From an uncultured Chloroflexota bacterium (lineage in GTDB: Bacteria; Chloroflexota; Dehalococcoidia; UBA3495), in the NCBI GenBank assembly GCA_913052545.1, contig CAJXEF010000011.1, forward strand, positions 1 to 23,952: a stretch of 23,952 nucleotides of DNA, given 5' to 3'. The notes below the pieces were generated by a model. It had not been told where the DNA came from. It searched no databases and was given only the letters and a program-made list of their open reading frames with translations. This document shows positions 8,062 to 16,563 of this stretch, in pieces. The translations under genes were made by a program, and so were the position numbers. Position 1 is the stretch's first letter. The number at the start of each line of letters is the position of its first letter.

Positions 8062-9969
8062 TTACCTACGGAACCACCAGACGAGAGCGGCCAGTAAAGC
8101 CATCAAACCTGGAAGAAAAAACCAAGATGAAAATCTTACGAATTCAAGTTCATTTTTGTCTAAATTCCATTCTCTGAACACGATTGTGCGATCTCGGATC
8201 GATACCAAGGAATAATCTCCTAAAAGGTAATTGGCTGAATTCAGAAATAAATCGGCTCCGTTGCCCTTGTTAAAGAAACTATTGGAAGCGAAATCTGCAT
8301 CTCCAAATATAACTATTCCCGATAGCTGGCTTTCTGGTGGAGCAGATTTAGGAGCAGGCGTACCTATAGGGCCTACGGCCTGTAGGTAGAGTGCAGGTAT
8401 GAATGGGCCTCTAATATCGTCCTTAGCTCCGCCGTCTTGGATAGGTATAGTCCGTTCTATATCATCGACCAGGAAACTATTTCGGCTGGTACCTGCTAGA
8501 GGTAATGGCAGCCGGATGTCATCTGGTAGGGGAAGAGGTGATAAAGAGGCAGCGCCCGGCATAAACGAGACGCCAAGAGGTTTTCCTCGAGGACTTACTA
8601 TTTCAGGAGGGGCATAATCCATATTATACCGGTTTATTCTTAAAGTATGCGGACTACCGGGTAATGAGCTCTCAAGATCTAAGATGTACCCCTCATTTAC
8701 TACAACGCCCCAGTTGGCGAGAAACACTCTAAATGATTCTGATAAGTCGGGTTCAGCTAAAAAAATCATTCGGGCGCCTTCCCGTCTAGCTGTACCATCT
8801 GATTTGATGCCAGACAGATATTCATGTAAAGCTTTCGCGTGGGCTTCCGGTAGTTCTCCTTCTGGATTAGGTATAACTAGCAATGCTGCTCCTGATGGGC
8901 AAGGTTGTGAGTCATCACACGGTAGTCCATCCAAATCCGTGATTCCATCTGGAACCGTTACTGTGTCATCAGATGGGGCCCATCGGAGTACCTCTACTTT
9001 ATAGTTGTCGCGTTCTAGACCTTCTTTGAGGGAAGTATAGCCCTCTCCCCCTGACATATTTGTACTTCTTTCTCCATGGCCGCTGAGGAAATATACTGTC
9101 CTCTGTTCTCTTCCTGTCGCCACTAGAATTCCGGTGTACAAGTCTTGCTCTAATTGGCTGTAATCTGGGTCGGTTGCCTGAATTATATCTGCGATCCCGG
9201 ATTGTTCGCCTATTATCACAATGGATTCATATTGAGTTATACCGTGACTTCTGGCCAGGTCAGGCTCAATCTCGGGGTCTTTGAATTCGTATGAAAACTT
9301 GCCAGATTCGCTTTGGAATTCCTGTAACGTATCGTTTACCTTAGCTCTCCGAAGTATCTGTTGCAATTCCTCGGAGTCTTGGCCTGAAACGTCTTCCCTA
9401 TAAAAAGCAATTGCATGAACGTGTTCAGTCAAGTCGCCGAGAAGGTTTTTAGTACTGTTATCAAGGCTAAATTGGTTAGTAGCTGTCGTGTCTATTCGCG
9501 TGTTGTTTGCAAATGAGATGAAGTTTAATACCACCAATATTCCAATGAAAGCAGACAGCATTATTAGAGTATTTACTCCATATTTACCGGTTCTGCTAAC
9601 GAATGCAGCAAATACGCTGCTTAGAAAGATTAAAGCTATTAGACCTATTAGTACTACTCCGAATATTATCAACACTGCGCCATACAACCGCATAGAAGTC
9701 ACGAAGGTTGTGAGTGCGAGTCCAATAAACAGCGCTATTACGCCGGCTAAGACGACAGGTTTGTTAAAGGAACCGATAGTGTTTAAAGACGGTTCTAGAA
9801 AGCTAAATAGAGTGCGAGATCCTGCAGTTTGTCTGGTGCTCGTTAGGTCTTCTTCGGATGACGAGTTAGTTTCTTGGGATGCTTGCTCAGAAGTATTAGT
9901 ATTTGAAGGCGACGCCCTGCGACGTCGCCTTCTCCAGTCTCGCGGTTGATCGTCGGATTGTTGACTCAT
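8062..9969 (-). CDS. GldG-like ABC transporter auxiliary protein
   Basis: Large membrane-anchored auxiliary subunit of a GldF/GldA-type ABC-2 system. The N-terminus is Ser/Thr-rich with an arginine cluster (R10-R18), then at least three membrane segments near residues 71-90, 96-125 and 132-153. A large extracytoplasmic domain follows (about 155-610) with VYFLSGHGER and ALLVIPNPEGELPE, typical of the ABC_transp_aux/GldG fold. A C-terminal membrane helix (about 613-631) ends in WWFRR. Length 635. GldG in Bacteroidota serves gliding; homologues are widespread in non-gliding bacteria, where the substrate is unknown. The start ATG has GGAGA five bases upstream, and only one base separates it from the permease stop, so translation is probably coupled. 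Confidence 0.85.
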   Translation of the reverse strand: MSQQSDDQPRDWRRRRRRASPSNTNTSEQASQETNSSSEEDLTSTRQTAGSRTLFSFLEPSLNTIGSFNKPVVLAGVIALFIGLALTTFVTSMRLYGAVLIIFGVVLIGLIALIFLSSVFAAFVSRTGKYGVNTLIMLSAFIGILVVLNFISFANNTRIDTTATNQFSLDNSTKNLLGDLTEHVHAIAFYREDVSGQDSEELQQILRRAKVNDTLQEFQSESGKFSYEFKDPEIEPDLARSHGITQYESIVIIGEQSGIADIIQATDPDYSQLEQDLYTGILVATGREQRTVYFLSGHGERSTNMSGGEGYTSLKEGLERDNYKVEVLRWAPSDDTVTVPDGITDLDGLPCDDSQPCPSGAALLVIPNPEGELPEAHAKALHEYLSGIKSDGTARREGARMIFLAEPDLSESFRVFLANWGVVVNEGYILDLESSLPGSPHTLRINRYNMDYAPPEIVSPRGKPLGVSFMPGAASLSPLPLPDDIRLPLPLAGTSRNSFLVDDIERTIPIQDGGAKDDIRGPFIPALYLQAVGPIGTPAPKSAPPESQLSGIVIFGDADFASNSFFNKGNGADLFLNSANYLLGDYSLVSIRDRTIVFREWNLDKNELEFVRFSSWFFLPGLMALLAALVWWFRR

Positions 9970-9970
9970 T

Positions 9971-10684
9971 CTATCTCCACCGCCTATATTCCAGTGCCCG
10001 AATAGAAAGGAACAGAAAGAAAGCGGTCAGGCTCAAAAAATAGATAATGTTTTTGGTGTCTATGACGCCTTTCTCGAAATCGTTAAAGTGGCTACTCATC
10101 CCGATTTCAGTCACTAAATTAGACCAAGCGCCACCTACTACTCCGGTTCCGGTGTCTGCAAAATACAAGAGCAACAATATTCCCGCGGCTACTACGAATG
10201 CAACGATCTGGTTATTGGTTAGAGTGGAAGTCAAGATTCCAATAGCAAGAGCTGCCCCACTGTATAGTATCAGCCCGAAATATCCTGAATATATTGGGCC
10301 TGAGTCTGGTTGTCCAAAAATAAACAATAAAATTGGGTAATAAATTGTTAAGCCAATCAACGCCAGAAAAAACACGAGAGATGAAACGTATTTACCTATA
10401 ATAATTTCCCAGTCTTTGACTGGAGACGTTAAGAGTAATTCTATGGTCCCTAACTTCTGTTCTTCTGCCAAAAGTCTCATTGTTAAAGCTGGCGCTAGTA
10501 GCACTATAACAAGGCTTGCACCAAAGAAAAGGTTACTCAGAGATGCTTCCGGAAAAGGGTCTGTTAAATCTTTAACAAAGAAGAATCCCGTGACCGCTAA
10601 AAATATCAAAGCTACCAGGTAGGCCATGGGACTGCTGAAATAAATTTGTATTTCCTTCCAGGCCACTGCCTGAACGGTTCGCAT
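9971..10684 (-). CDS. ABC-2 type permease, GldF-like
   Basis: Integral membrane subunit of the ABC system. From the chosen start it reads MRTVQAVAWKEIQIYFSSP, the usual opening of this family, with about six hydrophobic segments and the ABC-2 permease motif AEEQKLGTIELLLTSPV before the second helix. Length is 237 residues. An upstream in-frame start at 10768 would add 28 residues overlapping the ATPase gene without family similarity. ATG 10684 has GAGGA about nine bases upstream and lies two bases after the ATPase stop. It would form the membrane channel together with the GldG-like protein. Substrate unknown. Confidence 0.88.
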   Translation of the reverse strand: MRTVQAVAWKEIQIYFSSPMAYLVALIFLAVTGFFFVKDLTDPFPEASLSNLFFGASLVIVLLAPALTMRLLAEEQKLGTIELLLTSPVKDWEIIIGKYVSSLVFFLALIGLTIYYPILLFIFGQPDSGPIYSGYFGLILYSGAALAIGILTSTLTNNQIVAFVVAAGILLLLYFADTGTGVVGGAWSNLVTEIGMSSHFNDFEKGVIDTKNIIYFLSLTAFFLFLSIRALEYRRWR

Positions 10685-10686
10685 AG

Positions 10687-11652
10687 TTACAAGTCCTCGT
10701 GGGTGGTAAGTCTCAAGAAGATATCTTCCAAGCTCATGCTTACTGCGTGCATACTTAATAGGCTCCAACCGTTACTGATGACAGACTTGGAAATTTCATC
10801 GCGTAGGTCTTCTCCTCTTTCTACTCTAATCAAATAGATATCTCGGTTTTGCTGTGGACGGTGTGTTACTTCGCTAACGCCTTTTACTTGTCTTAGTACG
10901 GGGATAACCTGAGAGGACGGCCCTCCTACTTCTATCTGGAGTTGTTCAACGCCCTGGAGATTTTGTGCGAGATTCTGGGGTGTATCCTCTGCTACTATTT
11001 TACCTTGGTGTATGATAAGGACCCTAGAACATATCATGCTAACTTCGGGTAAAATGTGGCTGCTAAGCACGACCGTCTGCTGCCTGCCGAGATCTTGTAT
11101 CAGTCGTCTCGTCTCGACTACTTGTATTGGGTCAATTCCTATCGTGGGTTCGTCAAGCACCAACACCTCTGGTTCGTGAAGTATGGCTTGAGCTATCCCT
11201 ACCCGTTGTCTAAAGCCTTTTGAAAGTTTCCCTATGTGTGTTTTACGGTAATCCCCTAGTTGGCATATATCGATGACTTCGCTAATACGATTCTTAATGT
11301 TGCGACGGTTCATGCCGCGCAAAGTCCCCATGTATTTTAGATATCCGGTTACTGGCATATCCGTATACAATGGCACAGTTTCTGGAAGATATCCGACTCT
11401 TTTACGTACTTCCAAGGATTGCTCTACTACATCGTAGTCTGCTAGAGTGACTTGCCCTTGGGAAGGTGGCATAAAACCAGTGATAATCCGCATGGTCGTT
11501 GTTTTGCCGGCTCCGTTTGGTCCTAAGAATCCGAGCACCTCTCCCTTTTTAACTCCAAAATTAACGTCTTCAACGGCTATTTGCGGTCCGTAATAATGGG
11601 TTAATCCGGTAGCTTTAATCATTAGATCGTCGTTACTATTATTGTCAGCCAC
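10687..11652 (-). CDS. ABC transporter ATP-binding protein, GldA-like
   Basis: ATPase subunit that would power the ABC-2 permease just downstream. Walker A is GPNGAGKT (44-51), the signature is LSKGF (143-147), Walker B is VLVLDE (163-168), and the H-loop is in SSHILPEV. The C-terminal 100 residues form the accessory domain usual for ABC-2 ATPases. Length 321. The start chosen is GTG 11652, with GGAGA about nine bases upstream; a later ATG at residue 11 has no good ribosome site. First gene of the leftward set ATPase-permease-GldG-DUF4340-cinA, diverging from the SpeD-like gene. The family is clear; what is transported is not. Confidence 0.92.
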   Translation of the reverse strand: MADNNSNDDLMIKATGLTHYYGPQIAVEDVNFGVKKGEVLGFLGPNGAGKTTTMRIITGFMPPSQGQVTLADYDVVEQSLEVRKRVGYLPETVPLYTDMPVTGYLKYMGTLRGMNRRNIKNRISEVIDICQLGDYRKTHIGKLSKGFRQRVGIAQAILHEPEVLVLDEPTIGIDPIQVVETRRLIQDLGRQQTVVLSSHILPEVSMICSRVLIIHQGKIVAEDTPQNLAQNLQGVEQLQIEVGGPSSQVIPVLRQVKGVSEVTHRPQQNRDIYLIRVERGEDLRDEISKSVISNGWSLLSMHAVSMSLEDIFLRLTTHEDL

Positions 11653-11828
11653 TCTAATCAGTCTCCGCTTAAACGATATGTTTGCTTGGGTCTATCTTAG
11701 AAGTTTAAATTCCAAGATCCAGATTGTGTCAGAACAACAGTGATGATATTCTAAACGCCGGGTTTTGCCAAGGTACATGCCCTGTAGTTTTGCCGAGTAT
11801 TAGTAATAAATCATCCTGTGGAGGCTTG
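11653..11828. promoter_or_regulatory. Divergent intergenic region between ABC operon and speD-like gene
   Basis: About 176 bases separate the two divergent starts, so promoters for both directions should be here. I see no convincing -35/-10 pair. The frame upstream of the SpeD-like ATG is open back to a TTG at 11724, but the encoded residues lack similarity to the family. TATTCT at 11747-11752, 17 bases after TTGTGT, is a weak rightward candidate. Confidence 0.35.
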
Positions 11829-12260
11829 ATGCATCTGGTTATAGATGGTTATGGTGGTGATGTTGACAAAATGTGGGATCAAGATTTAGTCCGAGGGTTT
11901 TTAGATCAATTCCCGGCCAAGTTGTCTATGACTCCCATAACGGAACCAAAAGTCGTAGAATATATTGGAGACAAACCTGATGATGTAGGTGTTTCAGGTT
12001 TTGTGATTATAGCTGAGAGCCATATCAGCATTCATACCTTCCCAAAACGGGAATATGTCAATGTAGATATTTTTTCATGTAAAGCTTTCGATAATCTACA
12101 TGCTCTAGAGGAAGTCAAACTTCTTTTTAATTTCACCGATGTTAAAACTTGGTTATTAGACCGTGGGTTAGAATGGGCTGACGCTAGCCAAGGGTTAAAT
12201 GAAGTGGATTTACAAAGGAATACTTTGAATAGCGGGGGCTTAAGTAGTCCGCGTGTCTGA
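11829..12260 (+). CDS. speD: SpeD-family pyruvoyl-dependent decarboxylase (AdoMetDC or arginine/ornithine decarboxylase)
   Basis: Self-cleaving pyruvoyl enzyme. [11 protein letters not shown] carries the cleavage pair E63-S64, H69 is in place, and C84 sits in VDIFSCK; these match the serine, histidine and cysteine of bacterial class 1b AdoMetDC (63, 68, 83 in Thermotoga), which also supports ATG 11829 as start. GGAGG (11820-11824) lies four bases upstream. Length is 143 residues, with an unmatched polar tail after about residue 118. The protein opens HLVIDGYGG. It overlaps the agmatinase gene by eight bases, so the two products probably act in one path. AdoMetDC normally supplies aminopropyl groups, but no spermidine synthase is in view. 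Some SpeD homologues decarboxylate arginine or ornithine instead, which would fit the agmatinase neighbour better. Fold and mechanism are firm; substrate is open. Confidence 0.85.
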   Translation: MHLVIDGYGGDVDKMWDQDLVRGFLDQFPAKLSMTPITEPKVVEYIGDKPDDVGVSGFVIIAESHISIHTFPKREYVNVDIFSCKAFDNLHALEEVKLLFNFTDVKTWLLDRGLEWADASQGLNEVDLQRNTLNSGGLSSPRV

Positions 12261-13161
12261 ATCTTCAATTAATCCAATTCCAACTACTCCCTCCAATTTT
12301 TTGGCGCTTCCGCCTAACCAATCTGACCTAGAAACTTCTGGGGCTGTGATTCTACCCGTACCCTACGATAGTACGACTTCATTCCGAACCGGATCCCGAG
12401 AGGGACCCGCGGCTATTATAGAAGCTTCGGCTGCTTTGGAAGATTATGACTTGGAAATGGATTTAGACGTTGCGGAAATAGGCATTTACACTGCGCCTGT
12501 ATTAGAGCCTCATTTAGGAAGCCCCGAATTGAACGTTGAGAGGGTTAAACAAGCTGTAAATGGTTATTTGGCCCCCAATAGGATGGTCGGAGTTATCGGT
12601 GGAGAGCATTCTGTTACTGCCGGTGCTGTTGCAGCTCATAAGAGTAGTTTTCCAAATTTGTCAGTGTTGTATTTTGATGCCCATTGCGATCTCCGAGATG
12701 AATATATGGGAACGAGATGGGGACACGCGTCAGGGGCGCGCCGCATACACGATTTGTGCCCATTAGTTTTCGTAGGCGTTAGGAGCATGTGCGAGGAAGA
12801 GCGGGACTACATACGGTTATCAAGTAGAGATGATGGTTACCACCCAATATCCCTTTTCCCTTGCCCTATTACTGATCCGGTATCGTTGGCCGGTCATGTG
12901 ATTGAGAAGTTAACGGACGAGGTATACATAAGTATAGATCTTGATGTGTTTGATCCTTCCCTAATGCCATCTGTTGGCACTCCTGAGCCTGGTGGGATGG
13001 ATTGGTATCAAGTGATTGGCCTGATTAAAGCGATATCAGAGAACCGTCAGATCGTGGGGTTTGACGTTTGTGAACTCGCTCCTCGTGAAGGGCCATCTTC
13101 TTGTAGCTATACTGCTGCTAAGTTGGTTTATAAAATAATATCGTATTCGAAGCATAGATAA
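12253..13161 (+). CDS. speB: Agmatinase-family ureohydrolase
   Basis: Manganese-dependent ureohydrolase that releases urea from agmatine to give putrescine, or from N1-aminopropylagmatine to give spermidine. Metal ligands are visible in GGEHS (H119), FDAHCDL (D142, H144, D146) and [10 protein letters not shown] (D229, D231), with E274 in DVCELAP. Cys145 replaces the more usual Thr or Pro in the DAHxD motif. [11 protein letters not shown] matches the agmatinase substrate-loop region. Length 302, normal for the family. Start is GTG 12253, inside the last eight bases of the SpeD-like gene, indicating coupled translation. Arginase, guanidinobutyrase and aminopropylagmatine ureohydrolase are close relatives that cannot be excluded by motif alone. 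Confidence 0.88.
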   Translation: MSESSINPIPTTPSNFLALPPNQSDLETSGAVILPVPYDSTTSFRTGSREGPAAIIEASAALEDYDLEMDLDVAEIGIYTAPVLEPHLGSPELNVERVKQAVNGYLAPNRMVGVIGGEHSVTAGAVAAHKSSFPNLSVLYFDAHCDLRDEYMGTRWGHASGARRIHDLCPLVFVGVRSMCEEERDYIRLSSRDDGYHPISLFPCPITDPVSLAGHVIEKLTDEVYISIDLDVFDPSLMPSVGTPEPGGMDWYQVIGLIKAISENRQIVGFDVCELAPREGPSSCSYTAAKLVYKIISYSKHR

Positions 13162-13274
13162 GCTCAGAGAACTAACGAAGGTAATTTCAACTCTCTTTTG
13201 GGTAACTCCTCAGTATCCTTGGCTTAGTTGTGATTGCTATTAGGTGTTAGGAGCGTAAGTCGTAACCTTCATTC

Positions 13275-13280
13275 TATAAT
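13275..13280 (+). promoter_or_regulatory. Candidate -10 box for the cysteine desulfurase gene
   Basis: A perfect TATAAT lies 42 bases before the chosen ATG in the 161-base gap after the agmatinase gene. No good -35 hexamer is seen at 16-18 bases upstream, so the call is tentative. It would give a leader of about 36 bases. Confidence 0.35.
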
Positions 13281-13322
13281 TAGCTGTGCTAAAATGTATG
13301 GGTGCCGAAAAATGCTGAAAAT

Positions 13323-14501
13323 ATGGAAACTATTTATCTGGATCACGCTGGAACTACGGCTATGGATCCAAGAGTCTTGGAAGCTATGCTTCCATATTTT
13401 ACGGATTATTTTGGAAATCCCTCTAGTGTCCATATGGTGGGACAGGAAGCGAGAAGAGCACTTGATAATGCTCGAGACAAAGTCAGTAAAGTTTTAGGTT
13501 GTAGATCAGGGGAAGTGGTTTTTACTGGAAGTGGTACTGAATCGGACAACTCTGCTATTCAAGGGACTTCTTTGGCATTAGCCGGAACGGGGAATCATAT
13601 CGTTACTTCCACAGTAGAGCATCATGCCGTGCTGCATCCTTGCCAGTATTTGGAAAACCAAGGATACGACGTTACTTATCTTCCAGTTGACGAAATGGGC
13701 ATGATATCTCCGCAGTCGGTATATGACGCTATAACGGAACAAACCACGTTGGTAACCATAATGTATGCAAATAACGAGATTGGTACGATTAACCCGATCT
13801 CCCAGATTTCCAGAGAAGTGCGCCGGAAATCCGAAGAGCTGGGGAGGACAATAGTTGTTCATACTGACGCAGTTCAGGCGGCTGGCTTTCTAGATTTAAA
13901 TGTGACGGACCTTGGGGTTGATATGTTGAGCCTATCCGGCCACAAATTTTACGGCCCTAAAGGTACCGGTGTTCTTTACATCAAACGTGGGACACCTTAT
14001 CTGCCGTTTATTTTGGGAGGAGGGCAAGAAAGAGAAAGAAGGTCGGGAACAGAAAACATTGCAGGGATTGTTGGATTGTCGGTGGCGCTCGAATTGGCTG
14101 ATGGGTCTCGACATCAAGCTAGTGCCCATTGCATAAAAATGAGAGATCTCATAATTGAACGCATTAAAAATAATATCAGCGGAGTCTATTTAAATGGACA
14201 TGCGACGGACCGACTACCCAATAATGTCAATTTCTCGTTCGAAGGAATTGAAGGTGAATCAATTTTAATGGGACTAGACCTCGCCGGTATAGCGGCGTCC
14301 AGTGGTAGCGCCTGTAGCAGTGGATCATTGGAACCATCGCATGTGCTTCTGGCTTTAGGCCAAACTGCTGAACTTGCCAGAGGAAGTTTGAGAATGTCAC
14401 TGGGCAAGGATAATTGCGTTGATGAAATCGATAGGTTTATTCCAATTTTGATTAATTTGGTTAGTGAACTACGCTTACTACCAAATATTAATAATTTGTG
14501 A
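13323..14501 (+). CDS. Cysteine desulfurase, NifS/IscS type
   Basis: PLP enzyme that takes sulfur from cysteine for Fe-S cluster or thio-cofactor assembly. YLDHAGTT opens the protein; the PLP lysine is K208 in [11 protein letters not shown]182 in HTDAVQ stacks on the cofactor ring, and the persulfide cysteine is C331 in [16 protein letters not shown], followed by [10 protein letters not shown]. Length is 392 residues from ATG 13323. A GTG at 13302 is in frame and would add seven residues; neither start has a clear Shine-Dalgarno. ALGQT, where other members read LG-x-x-x-E/D, is an ordinary variation. No scaffold gene (iscU, nifU) or thiouridylase (mnmA) is adjacent in the window, so the acceptor pathway is unknown. 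The LutA/LutB Fe-S proteins elsewhere in the window are possible clients, but this is only inference. Confidence 0.92.
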   Translation: METIYLDHAGTTAMDPRVLEAMLPYFTDYFGNPSSVHMVGQEARRALDNARDKVSKVLGCRSGEVVFTGSGTESDNSAIQGTSLALAGTGNHIVTSTVEHHAVLHPCQYLENQGYDVTYLPVDEMGMISPQSVYDAITEQTTLVTIMYANNEIGTINPISQISREVRRKSEELGRTIVVHTDAVQAAGFLDLNVTDLGVDMLSLSGHKFYGPKGTGVLYIKRGTPYLPFILGGGQERERRSGTENIAGIVGLSVALELADGSRHQASAHCIKMRDLIIERIKNNISGVYLNGHATDRLPNNVNFSFEGIEGESILMGLDLAGIAASSGSACSSGSLEPSHVLLALGQTAELARGSLRMSLGKDNCVDEIDRFIPILINLVSELRLLPNINNL

Positions 14502-14542
14502 TATCAAATGACTACCTTTCTTTCGATCAATTCTAATAAGAT

Positions 14543-14555
14543 GATATTAAATATC
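14543..14555. promoter_or_regulatory. AT-rich palindrome upstream of lipoprotein gene
   Basis: GATATT-A-AATATC is a perfect palindrome around one central base, in the 70-base gap before the lipoprotein start at 14572. It could be an operator or part of a promoter (TATTAA). In AT-rich spacer such palindromes also arise by chance. Confidence 0.25.
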
Positions 14556-14571
14556 TGATTGGAGCGCCACA

Positions 14572-15141
14572 TTGTTGGATTTGCGACACATAAAACCTAT
14601 TCACATTTGGGTCTTGTTAATATTGATTAGCTTGATGGCATGCACGGAAACGTCGGCTAATTTTGGAAAATATTATCGAGGCAAAACCTTGGATGTTAAT
14701 ATAGTTAAATTAGAGCGACTTCCCGAATTATTGTATTCAACAATTGACTCGGACCAGGTTCCGCATTACTTTCGTATAGTGCCGTCCGAGGACCAACTGG
14801 AGTTGGTAATCCTTCGTGTTAAGGTTGAAAATCATACTGCGACCAGCGCAATCGTTAATATCGATAGTCAGGCAGCCGAATTACGGGATTTTTTCCAGGG
14901 CAAATACTTTCCGATAAATGTAAATGAAAGAGTGGAAGAAATCGATCCTCCGGATAGAAGAATCGCAGATAGATCAGTAGTTTTTTTATGGAATAAGACT
15001 TATCAGGATGGGACCAGCGAAGCTTTTACCTTGCCCAGAGATTTCGGTATAGATGGAATTTTAGTTTTCGAGGTACCCGAGGATACCAAGTTCCGCGAGC
15101 TCAGATGGAGAGCTGGTGATACATTGAGTATTAGATTCTAG
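14572..15141 (+). CDS. Predicted lipoprotein of unknown function
   Basis: I do not recognise a named family. The N-terminus has two basic residues, a hydrophobic core (WVLLILISL, 13-21) and the lipobox LMAC with Cys24, so the mature protein should be lipid-anchored on the outer face of the membrane. The remaining 165 residues alternate beta-type strands (LELVILRVKVENH, SAIVNIDSQAAEL, GILVFEVPEDT, ELRWRAGDTLSIRF), suggesting an immunoglobulin-like or DUF4352-like beta sandwich. Start is TTG 14572 with GGAG seven bases upstream; a second TTG follows directly. It is convergent with the M20 genes and follows the cysteine desulfurase by 70 bases. A role as an accessory or stress lipoprotein would be a guess. 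Confidence 0.72.
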   Translation: MLDLRHIKPIHIWVLLILISLMACTETSANFGKYYRGKTLDVNIVKLERLPELLYSTIDSDQVPHYFRIVPSEDQLELVILRVKVENHTATSAIVNIDSQAAELRDFFQGKYFPINVNERVEEIDPPDRRIADRSVVFLWNKTYQDGTSEAFTLPRDFGIDGILVFEVPEDTKFRELRWRAGDTLSIRF

Positions 15142-15218
15142 GTGGTTGTCATTTAGTATAAGCGGGCTACCCCGACTGGCTCGTTCGGAATATTTCCATA
15201 GGCATGGCGGTGTCTGGA

Positions 15219-16562
15219 TCACTCAGCGGAATACTCAATCACTTCCGCTCGTTCGCGCTGGAATCGCAGATAAGATGCTTTTTTCATAGCTGGCCTATGT
15301 TCCGACATGATCTCCCGCCCCTTAACTCCACCATCTGCTAGTAAATCGACTACCACCATGGCCATGATTTTAGCCGGCGTTATAACTGCTGATTCATAGT
15401 CAGTTACCAGGTAATCTTTACTATGTCCAGCGCCGACAGCCCCCGAGGTATAAGGATGACATACTGGCATCAATTGGCTCAGGTCACCCATGTCTGTTGA
15501 TCCTCCCCTGTTGCGGCTAGGAGGCATAACTAATACCTTACTTTCCCCGATTAGTTGAGAAGCATTCTCTTGAAAGAGGTCCTGCAATCGGGAGTCGTTC
15601 CGCATTGGGAGGTATCCCGGAATATTGGTAATGTTCACACTAGCACCGACAGCTAATGCCCCTGCTTTGAAACACCGGTCCACTACCGAGGAATTCTTTA
15701 CTACTGCTTTGGGTGTCCCTGATCTAACCCGCCATTCAAGTCTAACGTCAGAAGGAACTGCATTTACAGCTTCTCCACCTTTGCTCATAATCCCGTGGAT
15801 TCTTACAGTTTCGTCATCTTTGAAAGTTTCCCTATTACTGTTGATTGCTTGTAAAGCGAAGGTTGCTGCATTCAGAGCGTTGATTCCGAGGTGAGGTGCA
15901 GACCCTGCGTGGGCTCCTCGTCCTATGAATTTAACGTATTTAACGACGTGGCCGTTACTTGTGCCACCAAGAGCGAATGTCTGGTCCCCCATTTCACTGG
16001 CGGTGTGACACATCACAGAAATGTCGACGTCGTCAAATTCCCCGAGTTTTATTAATTCTTGTTTACCGCCTAAGAATTCGAGTTTATTCTGGTCACGCAG
16101 TTCTAACCGCTTTCCGACCTCTATGAATTCTTCGGCAGGCACTGCAAAAGGCAATATCTCACCAGAAAGCTGCGAAAGAATGTCTTCTTGGGTCAGAGCT
16201 AATGTGGATCCGAGCATCATGCCGATTTGGCAGTGGTGCCCACAAGCATGGGCTGCCTTGGTTTCGGGGTCTGCATGAGGATGTTGATCTACTATAAGTG
16301 AATCTAGCTCACCAATAATTGCAACCCGAGGTCCTTCCCCTGCGCCTCCCGCTATACGACCCTTTACTCCAGTAATAGCTAGTCCATCCTTATGGGTTAT
16401 CCCTAGTTGATCAAACTTGGATTGGACTAATCGCGAAGTTTTGACTTCGCTGAAACCAGGCTCGGGATTATTTAAAACGTCTTTGGCTATAGCGATGATC
16501 TCTTCTTTGCGAGCTTCGATTGCGGCACAGGCTCTTAGCTTGAGTTCTTTTTTATCAGGCAT
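15219..16562 (-). CDS. M20D-family metal amidohydrolase (tandem copy 2)
   Basis: Zinc or manganese amidohydrolase that would cleave an amide bond of an N-acylated or aminobenzoyl-type amino acid. Ligand motifs: D87 in GELDSL, HACGHH (105-110; C107, H109), the general-base pair E144-E145 in VPAEE, H186 in CHTAS, and a C-terminal His in GAGHSKDY. The dimerisation domain begins near the GAHAGSAPHLG segment. ATG 16562 gives 447 residues and lies one base after the stop of its paralogue, with GAGG nine bases upstream; a TTG at 16577 would start inside that gene. It is a clear tandem duplicate of the next gene, sharing runs such as EFLGG, IKLGEFDDVD and GINALNAAT. Specific substrate cannot be read from sequence. 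Confidence 0.88.
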   Translation of the reverse strand: MPDKKELKLRACAAIEARKEEIIAIAKDVLNNPEPGFSEVKTSRLVQSKFDQLGITHKDGLAITGVKGRIAGGAGEGPRVAIIGELDSLIVDQHPHADPETKAAHACGHHCQIGMMLGSTLALTQEDILSQLSGEILPFAVPAEEFIEVGKRLELRDQNKLEFLGGKQELIKLGEFDDVDISVMCHTASEMGDQTFALGGTSNGHVVKYVKFIGRGAHAGSAPHLGINALNAATFALQAINSNRETFKDDETVRIHGIMSKGGEAVNAVPSDVRLEWRVRSGTPKAVVKNSSVVDRCFKAGALAVGASVNITNIPGYLPMRNDSRLQDLFQENASQLIGESKVLVMPPSRNRGGSTDMGDLSQLMPVCHPYTSGAVGAGHSKDYLVTDYESAVITPAKIMAMVVVDLLADGGVKGREIMSEHRPAMKKASYLRFQRERAEVIEYSAE

Positions 16563-16563
16563 A

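Noticed and set aside
11724..11828. 35-residue N-terminal extension of the SpeD-like protein from TTG 11724
   Set aside because: The extension lacks family similarity, while ATG 11829 has a strong GGAGG and puts Ser64/His69/Cys84 at the family's usual positions.
13234..13497. Open frame of 87 codons upstream of and overlapping the cysteine desulfurase
   Set aside because: It lies in another frame over the start of a firmly identified gene; its residues (Trp/Ile/Leu-rich) look like an out-of-frame read and no ribosome site was seen.
15142..15218. Terminator between lipoprotein and M20 genes
   Set aside because: A short CGGG/CCCG pairing is present but no T run follows on either strand.
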